Positions 23,288 through 32,372 of a stretch of 35,938 nt of DNA are shown piece after piece. This stretch comes from Clostridia bacterium. Its GTDB lineage: Bacteria > Bacteroidota > Bacteroidia > Bacteroidales > 4484-276. Positions within the stretch are counted from its first letter, which is position 1. Each line of letters opens with the position of its first letter. The notes beneath the pieces were generated by a model. It was not told where the DNA came from. It ran no database searches and saw only the letters and a list, made by a program, of their open reading frames with translations. The DNA is taken from the NCBI GenBank assembly GCA_009928785.1, contig SABY01000029.1:1-35938 (forward strand). Direction: 5' to 3'. Position numbers and translations under genes: made by a program.

Positions 23288-24655
23288 CTAATCCTCCGCG
23301 TACACTTTATCTTTACTCACCACCTCGACGGACTGTCCGTTTTCGAGTGTGCGCGAAACAGCGCGATAAGGGCCGGTGATTACCTCCTGACCTTCTTCGA
23401 GGCCTTCCAGAATCTGGATGTAGGTGTTGTCCTGAATTCCCGATTTTACAGCTACCATGCGAGTTTTACCATCTTCGTACAAGAAAACGTATTCTGTAAT
23501 CTTTTCTTCAGCGGGTTTTTTGTCGGTACTATTCATTTCACCAGCGCCATTTTGAGTTTGAGCCTGCTGACGGTCAGCCACCGCTTTGCCGGTGGTGTCG
23601 GCGCGGGTAGTCACAGCCTGAATTGGAACGGTGAGTACATTGCCCTGACGCTTGGTTTGAATATCCACCGTGGTGGACATGCCCGGCCTGAAAGGCGAGT
23701 AAAACGGATTGTTGTCGGGGATGAGATCGTCGTAGGAATCTTTTAGCAGCCTTATCTTTACCTGAAAATTGGTTACCTGGTCGGCGCTTACCCCGGTAAC
23801 ATCTGCCGAGGTAGCAATTTCGGTAACGAGACCTTTGAATTTCCGGTTGAGATAAGCGTCAACTTCTATCAGTGCCGTATCGTTAAGATTTACGCGCACG
23901 ATGTCGTTTTCGTTCACCTGCACCACGGCCTCCATGCTGTTGAGGTTGGCAATGCGCATCAACTCGGTGCCTGCCGAAAACTGGGAGGCTCCCGAAACGC
24001 GTTCGCCTTTTTCCACAATCAGTTTGCTAATGGTTCCATTCGACGGGGCGTAAATGGCAGTCTTGGTAAGGTTTTCGCGCGATTCGCGTAGCGACGCTTC
24101 GGCACTGGCCACCTGAAACTCGGCAGATTTCACATTTTCTTTGGCGGCCTGCACTTCGGCTTTGGCTACCTCGTATTGTGAGCGCGCTGTTTCGTATTCC
24201 GAATCGGAGATTACTTTTTCCTCCCACAGTTTCTGGTTGCGGTCGAACGATAGCTGTGCCGTGGTATATTGTGCTTCCGTTTGCACCTGGCGCGCTCTGG
24301 AGTTGGCAAGGGCAGCGCGCTGAGATTGTAAGCCGGCTTCGCTGCGCTCGTAGGTGCTGCGATAAATCTCCGGATCGATTTTAGCCAACAAGTCGCCTTC
24401 GCTTACCTCGTCGCCTTCGCGCACGTGGAGTTCGATAACTTCACCCGAAATGTAGGGCGTTATTTTTACTTCTTTCTCCGGCTGTATTTTGCCGTTGGCC
24501 GATACTGTTTCTACTATGGTGCGCCGTTCCACCTTTTCGGTGGTTACTTTTACGCCGTCTTTTGCACCAATGGTGCCTTTATTTTTTAATACAGCAAGAA
24601 CAACAAGCAATACTACAACTGCGATAGCGATGATGATCCAGGTCTTTTTTTTCAT
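23288..24655 (-). CDS. Periplasmic adaptor (membrane fusion protein), MacA/HlyD-like
   Basis: I start at the ATG at 24655 (455 aa, MKKKTWIIIAIAVVV). The frame is open to a TTG at 24727, but that extension lacks a signal. One N-terminal membrane anchor (4-22) is followed by a barrel-sandwich half (SGEVIELHVREGDEVSEGDLLAKIDPE). An alpha-helical coiled-coil hairpin rich in Ala/Glu/Gln follows at about 100-200, then the second lipoyl half (TAIYAPSNGTISKLIVEKGERVSG). Beta-barrel and membrane-proximal domains end the protein. It should bridge an inner-membrane pump and a TolC channel. The TolC gene is 86 bp upstream on the same strand, but no ABC or RND permease gene follows; msrBA is next. Confidence 0.92.
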   Translation of the reverse strand: MKKKTWIIIAIAVVVLLVVLAVLKNKGTIGAKDGVKVTTEKVERRTIVETVSANGKIQPEKEVKITPYISGEVIELHVREGDEVSEGDLLAKIDPEIYRSTYERSEAGLQSQRAALANSRARQVQTEAQYTTAQLSFDRNQKLWEEKVISDSEYETARSQYEVAKAEVQAAKENVKSAEFQVASAEASLRESRENLTKTAIYAPSNGTISKLIVEKGERVSGASQFSAGTELMRIANLNSMEAVVQVNENDIVRVNLNDTALIEVDAYLNRKFKGLVTEIATSADVTGVSADQVTNFQVKIRLLKDSYDDLIPDNNPFYSPFRPGMSTTVDIQTKRQGNVLTVPIQAVTTRADTTGKAVADRQQAQTQNGAGEMNSTDKKPAEEKITEYVFLYEDGKTRMVAVKSGIQDNTYIQILEGLEEGQEVITGPYRAVSRTLENGQSVEVVSKDKVYAED

Positions 24656-24741
24656 CTGTGAAGGTGTGGGTGTAAGTTTTGAAGGCTCAAAAGTAAAAAA
24701 ATTCTTTTGCTTTGATAAGATTCCCAATGTTACCGGAGCCG

Positions 24742-26124
24742 CTATTGTGTCAGCGTAAGGGGTAAGCCCATGTAAAAATCGAGGATTTTTTGTTTAAAGA
24801 TAAAATCATATCGGGCGCGTATCAACTCCGACTCGACGGAGGCAAGCTGCGTTTTGGCTATGTTGTAGTCCAACGAGTTCGACAGGCCTACCGTAAACTT
24901 TTGCTCTGTGTATCGGTACGACTCCTGAAAAGAAGTAAGTGATTGTTTGGTAGCAACATAACTTTTGTAAGCACCGCGTGCATCGCTGTAGGCTTGCTCG
25001 ATGTTTTTGCGGAGGGTATTAATAGTAAGCTGGTAATTATACTCGGCGTTGGTAGCGCTGATCTTGGCCAGACTAACATTTGACGAAGCCTGATAACCAT
25101 TAAAAATCGGAATATTAAGGTTAAGCCCCAGGTAGCGCGACTGGTTATTGCGCAACTGATCGCCAAAAGCCATCACCCCACCAAAGTTGGAAGAAGTAGT
25201 ATCCAGGTCGGGGAAGTTGCTCGAGTAGCTGGTTCCCCACCCCGACACAAGGCTAAGGGTCGGGCTAAGCCGTCCTTTGGCAATAGCCACGTCTTTGTAG
25301 GCACTTTCCACATCCAATTCTGCTTTTTTGATCTGCGGCAGCCGTTCCGAGGCCAGCGCATAAACGGTGGCCAACTCCGGCAGCTCACCGGTAATTTCGA
25401 TGTCGATAATCGGAACATCAATCTCAAAATCGGTGTCGGCGGGCAAATCCAGTATCTGGAGCAAATCGAGGTAAGCCAAATCCAGAGAGTTTTCGTAATT
25501 GATCACCGAAAGCTCCTCGCTGGCATGTTGTGCCTGAATCTCCAGCAGGCTGCCTCGCGCCAGTGTTCCGGCTTCCACCAGCTTTTCGGTTCGTTTTATC
25601 TGCGCATTGGAAATAACAACCTGTTCGCGTGCAACTTTCAGCAGCTCGCGGTTGAAAAGTATAGAAAGGTAAGCCTGCGTGAGCATGAGCGAAATATCAT
25701 CTTTCATCTTGTCGGTGGCATACTTGCTTGCCAGGAAGTCGATTTTTTGTTTTTTGATGGCATTTTGCTTTTGTAAACCAGCAAAGAGTACCACATTGGC
25801 ATTCAACCCCAGGTTTCCCTGACGCGTTTCGCGATCGACATAAAAATTGAGCGCCTGGTCGAGGTATCGCCCCCAGTTGTAGGTGTAGCCAGCGCTCGAA
25901 TTGAGGCTGGGCAGCAGGCTTAGCTTGCTCTCGAGCAGCAGCACCTCGCTCGATTCGATGTTGAGTTCGCTTTGCTTGATCTGAATATTATTTTGGAGTG
26001 CATAGTCAATGCAGTTTTCGAGCGTCCAGATGCGGCTTTGCGCCTGCAAAAAGCCTTGAAGGAAAAAAGCAGTGAGTAAAAATAGCAATGGGAGAAAGTG
26101 TTTTTTCATTGTCCTGATATTCAT
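24742..26124 (-). CDS. TolC family outer-membrane efflux protein
   Basis: The protein has 460 residues from the ATG at 26124. A second ATG at 26109 gives MKKHFLPLLFLL and is equally possible. A signal peptide ends near FLQAQS. Then come the paired outer-membrane efflux (OEP) repeats: WTLENCIDYALQNNIQIKQSELNIE at the start of the first, LASERLPQIKKAELDVESAYKDVAIAKGRLSPTLSL opening the second. Long helices separate two short strands. It should trimerise into an outer-membrane and periplasmic channel. It is the first gene of a unit with the adaptor downstream. Confidence 0.93.
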   Translation of the reverse strand: MNIRTMKKHFLPLLFLLTAFFLQGFLQAQSRIWTLENCIDYALQNNIQIKQSELNIESSEVLLLESKLSLLPSLNSSAGYTYNWGRYLDQALNFYVDRETRQGNLGLNANVVLFAGLQKQNAIKKQKIDFLASKYATDKMKDDISLMLTQAYLSILFNRELLKVAREQVVISNAQIKRTEKLVEAGTLARGSLLEIQAQHASEELSVINYENSLDLAYLDLLQILDLPADTDFEIDVPIIDIEITGELPELATVYALASERLPQIKKAELDVESAYKDVAIAKGRLSPTLSLVSGWGTSYSSNFPDLDTTSSNFGGVMAFGDQLRNNQSRYLGLNLNIPIFNGYQASSNVSLAKISATNAEYNYQLTINTLRKNIEQAYSDARGAYKSYVATKQSLTSFQESYRYTEQKFTVGLSNSLDYNIAKTQLASVESELIRARYDFIFKQKILDFYMGLPLTLTQ

Positions 26125-26247
26125 TTCGTAATTTTATTAATCCAAAAAAATCCTCTTGGGTTTCGATTAGTAATTAAAACTAAAAATATGCCATGCCTCC
26201 AAGTGCTTTGCAATGAGGAGCTAAGCTTTTCCTAAATGAATTTAATT

Positions 26248-26274
26248 TGTAAACTTTTTAAAGAATCGTTTACA
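26248..26274. promoter_or_regulatory. Dyad TGTAAAC-N13-GTTTACA
   Basis: Perfect 7-bp arms at 26248-26254 and 26268-26274 are separated by 13 bp, giving half-site centres about two helical turns apart. The dyad lies in the 265-bp spacer between the divergent TolC-adaptor unit and the M1 peptidase gene, so a dimeric regulator of either or both is plausible. No regulator gene is adjacent. Confidence 0.45.
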
Positions 26275-26330
26275 CAATACTTGCAATTGTCGAAAAGGCA
26301 TAAAACGCGAAAGTAGTTTTTTTGGTTTGG

Positions 26331-26362
26331 ATGATGCCTTTTTCGTGTTGAAATTATATTTT
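26331..26362 (+). promoter_or_regulatory. Putative promoter of the M1 peptidase gene
   Basis: TTTG at 26331-26334 is followed after 20 bp by TATATTTT at 26355-26362, seven of eight positions of the -7 consensus when n positions are free. The ATG is at 26390. Confidence 0.35.
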
Positions 26363-26389
26363 TACCGATCATTATTACACATCAAAATC

Positions 26390-28774
26390 ATGAAGCACCT
26401 CACCTCGATTCTTTTCGTTTTAGTAATAATAATTACCGGTTTCCCGGAAAATGCTTCAGCACAACTGGAAATCCCCCACGGTAGCCACCGCCAGCCACCT
26501 CATACATCGTTGCTAAGCGACACACTCGATGCAATTCACTACACTATTTTTCTGGATGAAGTGAATGCTCCGGCCAAAACAATCGAGGCGCGCACCAAAG
26601 TGCAATTGCAATGTAAGGTGGACGATTTGCAAACGATTACGCTGGAATTGCGCAGCCTTACGGTGGATCAGGTGCTGCTAAACGGCCAACCTGTGACCAA
26701 CTTTTTGCACCTCAACGATTTGCTTAGCATCCCGCTTTTGCAGCCCATGCAAAGCGGAGAGCAGGCGCTGGTGGAAGTGCATTATCACGGCACACCTTTT
26801 TACAGCAGTTGGGGTGGCTACCATTTCGATGGCAACTACTCTTTTAATCTTGGTGTAGGCATTTCCACCGACCCGCACAATCTGGGCAAAACCTGGTTTC
26901 CGTGCATCGACGATTTTCACGACCGTGCTACTTACGAAGTTTTTGCAACTGTTCCTCAATCGCAAATGGCCATTGCCGGTGGGCTGCTGCTCGAAATTAC
27001 CGACAACGGCAACGGCACACATACCTACCATTGGAGCCTAAGCAGCGCCATCCCAACCTATCTGGCATCGGTAGCTACCGGCGCTTACAGCAAAGTTGCC
27101 TACACTTTCAACTCCATAAGTGGCAACCAAATTCCTGTAGAGATTTATGTAAAGCCAGCCGATACAGCAAAGGTAGCCGGCACATTTTCGACGCTGCTGC
27201 AAGTACTTGAGGCTTACGAAACTTATTTTGGCCCCTACCGCTGGGAGCGCATAGGATATGTAGGCACGGCCATCGGAGCCATGGAACATGCCACCAACAT
27301 TGCTTTGCCGCATTTTACTATTAACGGTAACCTCAACTACGAATCGCTGATAGCGCACGAGCTTTCGCATCATTGGTTTGGCGATCTTACCACGTGTTCC
27401 TCTGCCGAAGATATGTGGATCAACGAGGGCTGGGCGGTTTTTTGTGAGTCGATGTACCGTGAAGCACTTTATGGCGCTGCTGCTTACCGCTCCGACATGT
27501 TTGCCCGCCACAAAGATGTGCTGCACACAGCGCACATCGACGATGGCGGCTTTCTGGCACTTTACGGGATTCCGTCGGCACAAACTTATGGCACCACCGT
27601 TTATCAAAAAGGAGGGCTTGTAGTGCATACGCTGCGCAACTACATGGGCGACAGCTTGTTTTTTCCGGCAGTACAGAATTATCTCCAAACCTACGCTTTT
27701 GATGATATCGACTCGTGGGAGCTGCGCGACATCCTCTCGGCGGGCAGTGATCTGGACTTAACTGACTTTTTCGATACATGGGTTTTTACGCCCGGTTTCC
27801 CGGAATATTCTATCGATTCATTCCAGGTAATGCCTGTTGGCAATGATTTTGAAACTACGATTTTTGCAAAACAAAAACACCGTGGCCCTGGCTCTTTGGG
27901 TAACTCGGTAAGGGTAGAAGTCACTTTTGTGGATGCCCAGCGCAGGATGGAAACACGCCTGATGGAGTTTTCGGGCGAAACGGGGCAACAGACTTTTACG
28001 CTACCATTGTTACCGGTAACTGCGCTGCCCGACTTTTACGACAAGATAGCCGATGCAACCACCGACAAATCACTCACTGCAAGTGCACCTTTCTCACAAA
28101 GCCATTCTGATTTGTTTTGTAAAATAGGAATCACTGAAATAGCGCCCGGCGACACTGCTTTTATCCGCATGACTCATCGATGGGTGGCGCCCGATGCACC
28201 CAAAAATCCCATCAATGGCATTACACTTTCTACTACGCACCACTGGCGCATTGATGCCGTGGCTGCTGAAGGCACCCAATTGAAAGGCAGCTTTATGTAC
28301 AGCAAATTCAACTACCTGGACAACGAACTGATGAGCGACCCCAACGATTCTATCGGCGTGATGTACCGCGCTGACCGGGCTGCCGATTGGGTGCCGGTTT
28401 TTGCCGAAAAAACCGGCTCTACCAATACTGGCTATTTCGACCTGCCTTTGCTGCTGCCCGGCGAATACTCGCTTGCCGCGTGGGACGACCTTTACGTAGG
28501 CATGGAAGAAGAGATTACCGAACATCCGGAAACGGAAATCACCATCTTTCCCAACCCTGCCGATGACATCATTTTTATCACCCTCGGAAAACGCAATGCC
28601 ACTACCGTGGAGGTTTTTGATGCCAAAGGTCAACTTACCGACACCATCCAAAACTACCAGCGGCTCAACAATCTGCAATACGACACACGGGCGCTACTCC
28701 CGGGTAGCTACATCCTGAAATTTCTCGACCACAACGGCCGTGAAATCGAAAATCACAAACTAATTGTCAATTGA
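26390..28774 (+). CDS. Secreted M1 family aminopeptidase with T9SS sorting domain
   Basis: I start at the ATG at 26390 (794 aa), directly before the signal peptide MKHLTSILFVLVIIITGFPENASAQ; an open frame from 26327 would mask it. An N-terminal beta domain precedes the gluzincin domain. The exopeptidase motif reads GAMEH (296-300) and the zinc site is HELSH (His323, Glu324, His327) with Glu346 in NEGWA. A further beta-rich region leads to a C-terminal type A sorting domain of about 75 residues (ITIFPNPADD, TTVEVFDAKGQL, GSYILKFLDHNGREI). It should be displayed or released by the T9SS and remove N-terminal residues from peptides, complementing the gingipain-like endopeptidase at 12785-17335. 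Confidence 0.92.
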   Translation: MKHLTSILFVLVIIITGFPENASAQLEIPHGSHRQPPHTSLLSDTLDAIHYTIFLDEVNAPAKTIEARTKVQLQCKVDDLQTITLELRSLTVDQVLLNGQPVTNFLHLNDLLSIPLLQPMQSGEQALVEVHYHGTPFYSSWGGYHFDGNYSFNLGVGISTDPHNLGKTWFPCIDDFHDRATYEVFATVPQSQMAIAGGLLLEITDNGNGTHTYHWSLSSAIPTYLASVATGAYSKVAYTFNSISGNQIPVEIYVKPADTAKVAGTFSTLLQVLEAYETYFGPYRWERIGYVGTAIGAMEHATNIALPHFTINGNLNYESLIAHELSHHWFGDLTTCSSAEDMWINEGWAVFCESMYREALYGAAAYRSDMFARHKDVLHTAHIDDGGFLALYGIPSAQTYGTTVYQKGGLVVHTLRNYMGDSLFFPAVQNYLQTYAFDDIDSWELRDILSAGSDLDLTDFFDTWVFTPGFPEYSIDSFQVMPVGNDFETTIFAKQKHRGPGSLGNSVRVEVTFVDAQRRMETRLMEFSGETGQQTFTLPLLPVTALPDFYDKIADATTDKSLTASAPFSQSHSDLFCKIGITEIAPGDTAFIRMTHRWVAPDAPKNPINGITLSTTHHWRIDAVAAEGTQLKGSFMYSKFNYLDNELMSDPNDSIGVMYRADRAADWVPVFAEKTGSTNTGYFDLPLLLPGEYSLAAWDDLYVGMEEEITEHPETEITIFPNPADDIIFITLGKRNATTVEVFDAKGQLTDTIQNYQRLNNLQYDTRALLPGSYILKFLDHNGREIENHKLIVN

Positions 28775-28841
28775 TTCCTATAGGACGGCTACGTTGAATT
28801 TTCATTAATAATCATTAGCAAATTAGGAACTAAACATTTAA

Positions 28842-28873
28842 TTGTTTAATAAAAAAACAAATTTATTAAACAA
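28842..28873. terminator. 12-bp perfect AT-rich inverted repeat
   Basis: TTGTTTAATAAA (28842-28853) and TTTATTAAACAA (28862-28873) pair perfectly around an 8-nt A-rich loop. It begins 67 bp after the M1 peptidase stop and about 108 bp before the HMG-CoA reductase ATG. CTTTTCTTG follows, so it may be a weak terminator for the peptidase gene. An operator for the mevalonate operon is the other reading. Confidence 0.45.
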
Positions 28874-28957
28874 CTTTTCTTGTTGCTTGTTATTGGGCTA
28901 TTAATTTCGGAAAGATTCGGGGTTTTCATGTCTCCGGAGTAGCAATTTACAAAAAAC

Positions 28958-28965
28958 TATTTTTG
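28958..28965 (+). promoter_or_regulatory. Putative -7 box of the mevalonate operon
   Basis: TATTTTTG is an exact TAnnTTTG match 16 bp before the HMG-CoA reductase ATG (28982), predicting a leader of only about 10 nt. No clear -33 TTTG is seen. Confidence 0.45.
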
Positions 28966-28981
28966 TCGAAAAATATTTAAA

Positions 28982-30322
28982 ATGAGTTCACAGCAGATCA
29001 TAAACGGTTTCTCGAAATATAACAAGCTGGCTAAGCTGGAGCTGATTGCCAGTAGGTTTGACAATCCCGATCTGATCATCGACGAGCTAAAGAGTTATTG
29101 GCATGAGGACGCCGCTCTGCAAAAGCTTTTTGATGAATTCAGTGAAAACACCATCACCAACTTTTTTTTCCCGATGGGCGTGGTTCCAAATGTAAACGTC
29201 AACGGGCATCATTATCTGGTTCCGATGGTGATCGAAGAAAGCTCGGTGGTAGCAGCGGCCTCCAACAGCGCCAAGTTTTGGGCTGAAAAAGGCGGCTTTC
29301 ATGCGCAGGTAATTTCTACCATTAAAATCGGGCAGGTGCACTTTATCTGGAAGGGTGCGATAGAAAAACTCCGGGCATTGTTTCCACAATTGCGCCAGGA
29401 ACTGCTTCTGGGCACGCAGCACCTCACCGAGAGCATGGAGCTGCGTGGCGGCGGCATCAGCAATATCGAATTGATCGACAAAACCGCAGAGCTTGAAAAT
29501 TATTTCCAACTGAAGGCTTCTTTTGAAACAGTGGATGCCATGGGCGCCAACTTTATCAATTCGGTGCTCGAGGAATTTGCTTCTATCCTGAAAAATCATT
29601 TTGCCGATAACGAACATTATCAGAGCCAGGAGAGAGATTGTCGGGTAATCATGTCAATCCTGAGTAATTATACGCCAGCGTGTCTGGTTAAAACGGAAGT
29701 TTCGTGCGACGTTGCCTGCCTGCGCAATGCTGACATCGACGATCCGGAAGACTTTGCCTGGAAATTTGAGAAGGCAGTACAAATCGCTCAAATTGATGTG
29801 CATCGGGCTGTGACCCACAACAAGGGCATCTTTAATGGAATTGATTCTGTGGCGCTGGCTACGGGCAACGACTTTAGAGCCATTGAGGCGGGTGGCCACG
29901 CTTTTGCCGCCCGCTCCGGGCGCTATCGTTCGCTCACCGACATAGATATTTCCAACGGCAAATTTCATTATAGCCTCACCGTGCCGCTATCGCTTGGAAC
30001 TGTTGGCGGGCTTACTGCATTGCATCCCATGGCCAACTTTTCGCTTCGATTGTTGCACAATCCCACAGCACCCCAACTGATGATGATAGCTGCATCGGTA
30101 GGTTTGGCTAATAATTTCGGCGCCATCAAATCACTGGTGACAAAAGGCATACAAGTTGGCCACATGAAGATGCACTTGATGAATATCCTCAACAGCATCG
30201 AAGTGTCGGAGCGTGAGAAAAAGATTGCCACTGCTCATTTTGCCAACCACAAAGTATCATTTACAGCCGTCAAGAAATTCGTAATTGGATTGCGCAAAGA
30301 GGAGAAAATCGAAAAATTCTGA
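28982..30322 (+). CDS. mvaA: Hydroxymethylglutaryl-CoA reductase, class II type
   Basis: The 446-aa soluble enzyme converts HMG-CoA to mevalonate with two NAD(P)H. The length and the absence of membrane helices fit class II reductases. The catalytic set can be matched to Pseudomonas mevalonii Glu83, Lys267, Asp283 and His381: Glu86 in VIEESSVVAA, Lys281 in THNKGIFNGID, Asp297 in ATGNDFRAIEAGGHA and His394 in GHMKMHL. The flap region is at the C-terminus. Although this class is often labelled degradative, it opens a biosynthetic operon here: the next three genes convert mevalonate onwards. Its TGA overlaps the ATG of the next gene by one base. Confidence 0.93.
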   Translation: MSSQQIINGFSKYNKLAKLELIASRFDNPDLIIDELKSYWHEDAALQKLFDEFSENTITNFFFPMGVVPNVNVNGHHYLVPMVIEESSVVAAASNSAKFWAEKGGFHAQVISTIKIGQVHFIWKGAIEKLRALFPQLRQELLLGTQHLTESMELRGGGISNIELIDKTAELENYFQLKASFETVDAMGANFINSVLEEFASILKNHFADNEHYQSQERDCRVIMSILSNYTPACLVKTEVSCDVACLRNADIDDPEDFAWKFEKAVQIAQIDVHRAVTHNKGIFNGIDSVALATGNDFRAIEAGGHAFAARSGRYRSLTDIDISNGKFHYSLTVPLSLGTVGGLTALHPMANFSLRLLHNPTAPQLMMIAASVGLANNFGAIKSLVTKGIQVGHMKMHLMNILNSIEVSEREKKIATAHFANHKVSFTAVKKFVIGLRKEEKIEKF

Positions 30323-31278
30323 TGACCGGTACCAAAACCTTTTCAGCTCACGGCAAATTTTTGCTCACCGCCGAGTACCTCGTATTATACGGAGCAACAG
30401 CACTTGCCATACCGCTGCGAATGGGGCAGGATTTGCAGGTAATGATCAGTCGGGAGCAAAACCAGGGTAAAATCTTTTGGACAGCCCGTGATCAGCAGAA
30501 GATATGGTTTGAGGCAGTTTTTGATATTAAAAATCACAAGGTAATCCAAAGCAATGATGCCGATAAAGCTGCCTATCTCGAAAAGTTGCTTAATGCAGCA
30601 CACCAGCTAAATCCATCGGCTTTGGATACCAATCATAACTACTACGTTGAAACACGGCTCGGCTTCCGCCCGGAATGGGGATTGGGCAGCAGTAGCACAC
30701 TCATCAGCAATGTTGCCCGATGGTTTGATGTAAACTCTTACGCTTTACATTTTGCGATAAGCAACGGCTCCGGATACGATATTGCCTGCGCCACCGCCGC
30801 CACGCCGATATTCTATACGCTTACGCAAAAAAATCTCCCGCACGTCGAACCCATAGATTTTTATCCACCTTTTGCCGATCAGATATTTTTTGTTTATTCC
30901 GGCAGAAAGCAACGTTCGGAAAAAAGCGTGCAGCAGCATCAGCTCAAAATCGAAGGCTTATCAGCAGAAATTTTACAAGCAAGCCGTTTGTCAAAATTAA
31001 TGGCAAAGGCCACCATGCTTCATGAATTTGAAGAAATTATAATTGAACACAACCAAATGATGTCGCGTGTGTTACTGATGCCTTCGGCAGCAGATACCCT
31101 GTTACAGGATTTCCCGGGAACGGTGAAATGGCTTGGCGCCTGGGGTGGCGATTTTATGATGGTCACCTGGCAAAATGGAATTGATGAATTGAAAAATTAT
31201 TTGAAAAGTAAAAGTTTTGATACCGTATTTGCTTTTCAGCAAATGGTGGTTTACGATAGCGTTTTTGAAAAAAAGTAG
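30322..31278 (+). CDS. GYDIA family GHMP kinase (candidate phosphomevalonate kinase)
   Basis: The protein has 318 residues. GHMP-superfamily motifs are visible: GKFLLTAEYLVLYGA (11-25, motif 1), the phosphate loop GLGSSST (120-126), GSGYDIA (149-155, with Asp153 in the place of the catalytic base) and a C-terminal glycine-rich strand (WLGAWGGDFMMV, motif 3). The GYDIA signature names a Bacteroidota-restricted kinase family of unproved substrate. Its place between HMG-CoA reductase and diphosphomevalonate decarboxylase, in an operon that has a separate mevalonate kinase but no recognisable phosphomevalonate kinase, suggests that it phosphorylates 5-phosphomevalonate. This is inference from context. 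The start overlaps the preceding stop by one base. Confidence 0.87.
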   Translation: MTGTKTFSAHGKFLLTAEYLVLYGATALAIPLRMGQDLQVMISREQNQGKIFWTARDQQKIWFEAVFDIKNHKVIQSNDADKAAYLEKLLNAAHQLNPSALDTNHNYYVETRLGFRPEWGLGSSSTLISNVARWFDVNSYALHFAISNGSGYDIACATAATPIFYTLTQKNLPHVEPIDFYPPFADQIFFVYSGRKQRSEKSVQQHQLKIEGLSAEILQASRLSKLMAKATMLHEFEEIIIEHNQMMSRVLLMPSAADTLLQDFPGTVKWLGAWGGDFMMVTWQNGIDELKNYLKSKSFDTVFAFQQMVVYDSVFEKK

Positions 31279-31289
31279 AGTTGAAAAAA

Positions 31290-32372
31290 ATGAATTATTT
31301 TAAGAAGAGAAAATTTGAAAATAAATCAGGCGAAGTTTCCTGGCAAAGCCCCAGCAACATTGCGCTGATTAAGTACTGGGGTAAGAAAGGATTTCAACTG
31401 CCTGCCAACCCGTCGTTGAGTTTCACCCTCAGCACGTCGGTTACGCGTACTTCGATGGCCTACACGCCAACCGCCGACCCGGAGCATTTTAAAGTAGAGC
31501 TGATGCTCAACGGCAAGATCAATCTGGAATTTAGCGAAAAGGTGAAGGCTTATTTTAACATTTTGCAGGAGCAGGTTCCGTTTTTAAAATTTTTCGACTT
31601 CGAGATTTATACCGTCAACACCTTCCCACATTCTGCCGGTATTGCTTCTTCGGCCTCTGCTATGAGCGCTTTGGCCTTGTGCCTGTGCGACATGGAGCAA
31701 ATGATAAGTAATGTTCCAAATACCGAAAAGATGAATTTTTTCGAAAAAGCCTCGCATTGTGCACGCATCGGTTCAGGCAGCGCAGCGCGCAGTGTTTATG
31801 GCGGGCTGGTAAGTTGGGGCAAGATAAAATCTTTACCACAAACTTCTGATCGATACGCCACGCCAATAAAGAAAAACATCCATCCCATTTTTGAAAATTA
31901 CCAGGATTCGATACTTATCGTAAATCGCGAGGAGAAAAAAGTGTCGAGTCGCCAGGGACATCAATTGATGATAAAACATCCGTTTGCCCAGGCACGCTAC
32001 ACACAGGCTGTGAATAATTTGGAGACACTCCTGCAAGTATTTGCTACCGGCGATCTCGAACAGTTTATCAACATTACCGAACAGGAGGCTTTTACGCTGC
32101 ATGGCATGATGATGTCGTCGATGCCGGGTTATCTTTTAATGCAGCCCAACACGCTCAACATTATCAACGCACTCCATAGCTATCGCGCCCAGAGCGGTGT
32201 TCCGGTGAGTTTCACCCTCGACGCAGGCCCCAATGTACACGTTCTCTATCCGCAACAATATGTCGCGCCGGTGCAGGATTTTATCAATAATGAGCTAAAA
32301 CAATGGTGTGTGGAAGAAACAGTAATCAACGACAAAATGGGTAATGGCCCGGAAAGGATATCACGCATATGA
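31290..32372 (+). CDS. mvaD: Diphosphomevalonate decarboxylase
   Basis: I use the ATG at 31290 (360 aa), 11 bp after the preceding stop; the frame also has a TTG at 31281. The enzyme decarboxylates 5-diphosphomevalonate to isopentenyl diphosphate using ATP. SPSNIALIKYWGK (20-32) is the hallmark N-terminal motif, SAGIASSASAMSALA (115-129) the phosphate loop, and ARIGSGSAARSVYGGLVSWG (158-177) the substrate region. TLDAGPNVH places the catalytic Asp at 311. The final four bases overlap the start of the mevalonate kinase gene (ATGA). It runs slightly longer than the bacterial average because of the basic N-terminal extension MNYFKKRKFENKSG. Confidence 0.95.
   Translation: MNYFKKRKFENKSGEVSWQSPSNIALIKYWGKKGFQLPANPSLSFTLSTSVTRTSMAYTPTADPEHFKVELMLNGKINLEFSEKVKAYFNILQEQVPFLKFFDFEIYTVNTFPHSAGIASSASAMSALALCLCDMEQMISNVPNTEKMNFFEKASHCARIGSGSAARSVYGGLVSWGKIKSLPQTSDRYATPIKKNIHPIFENYQDSILIVNREEKKVSSRQGHQLMIKHPFAQARYTQAVNNLETLLQVFATGDLEQFINITEQEAFTLHGMMMSSMPGYLLMQPNTLNIINALHSYRAQSGVPVSFTLDAGPNVHVLYPQQYVAPVQDFINNELKQWCVEETVINDKMGNGPERISRI

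Noticed and set aside
27038..27688. 216-aa open frame on the - strand
   Set aside because: It lies opposite the HELSH...NEGWA region of the M1 peptidase and is a codon-bias shadow of that gene.
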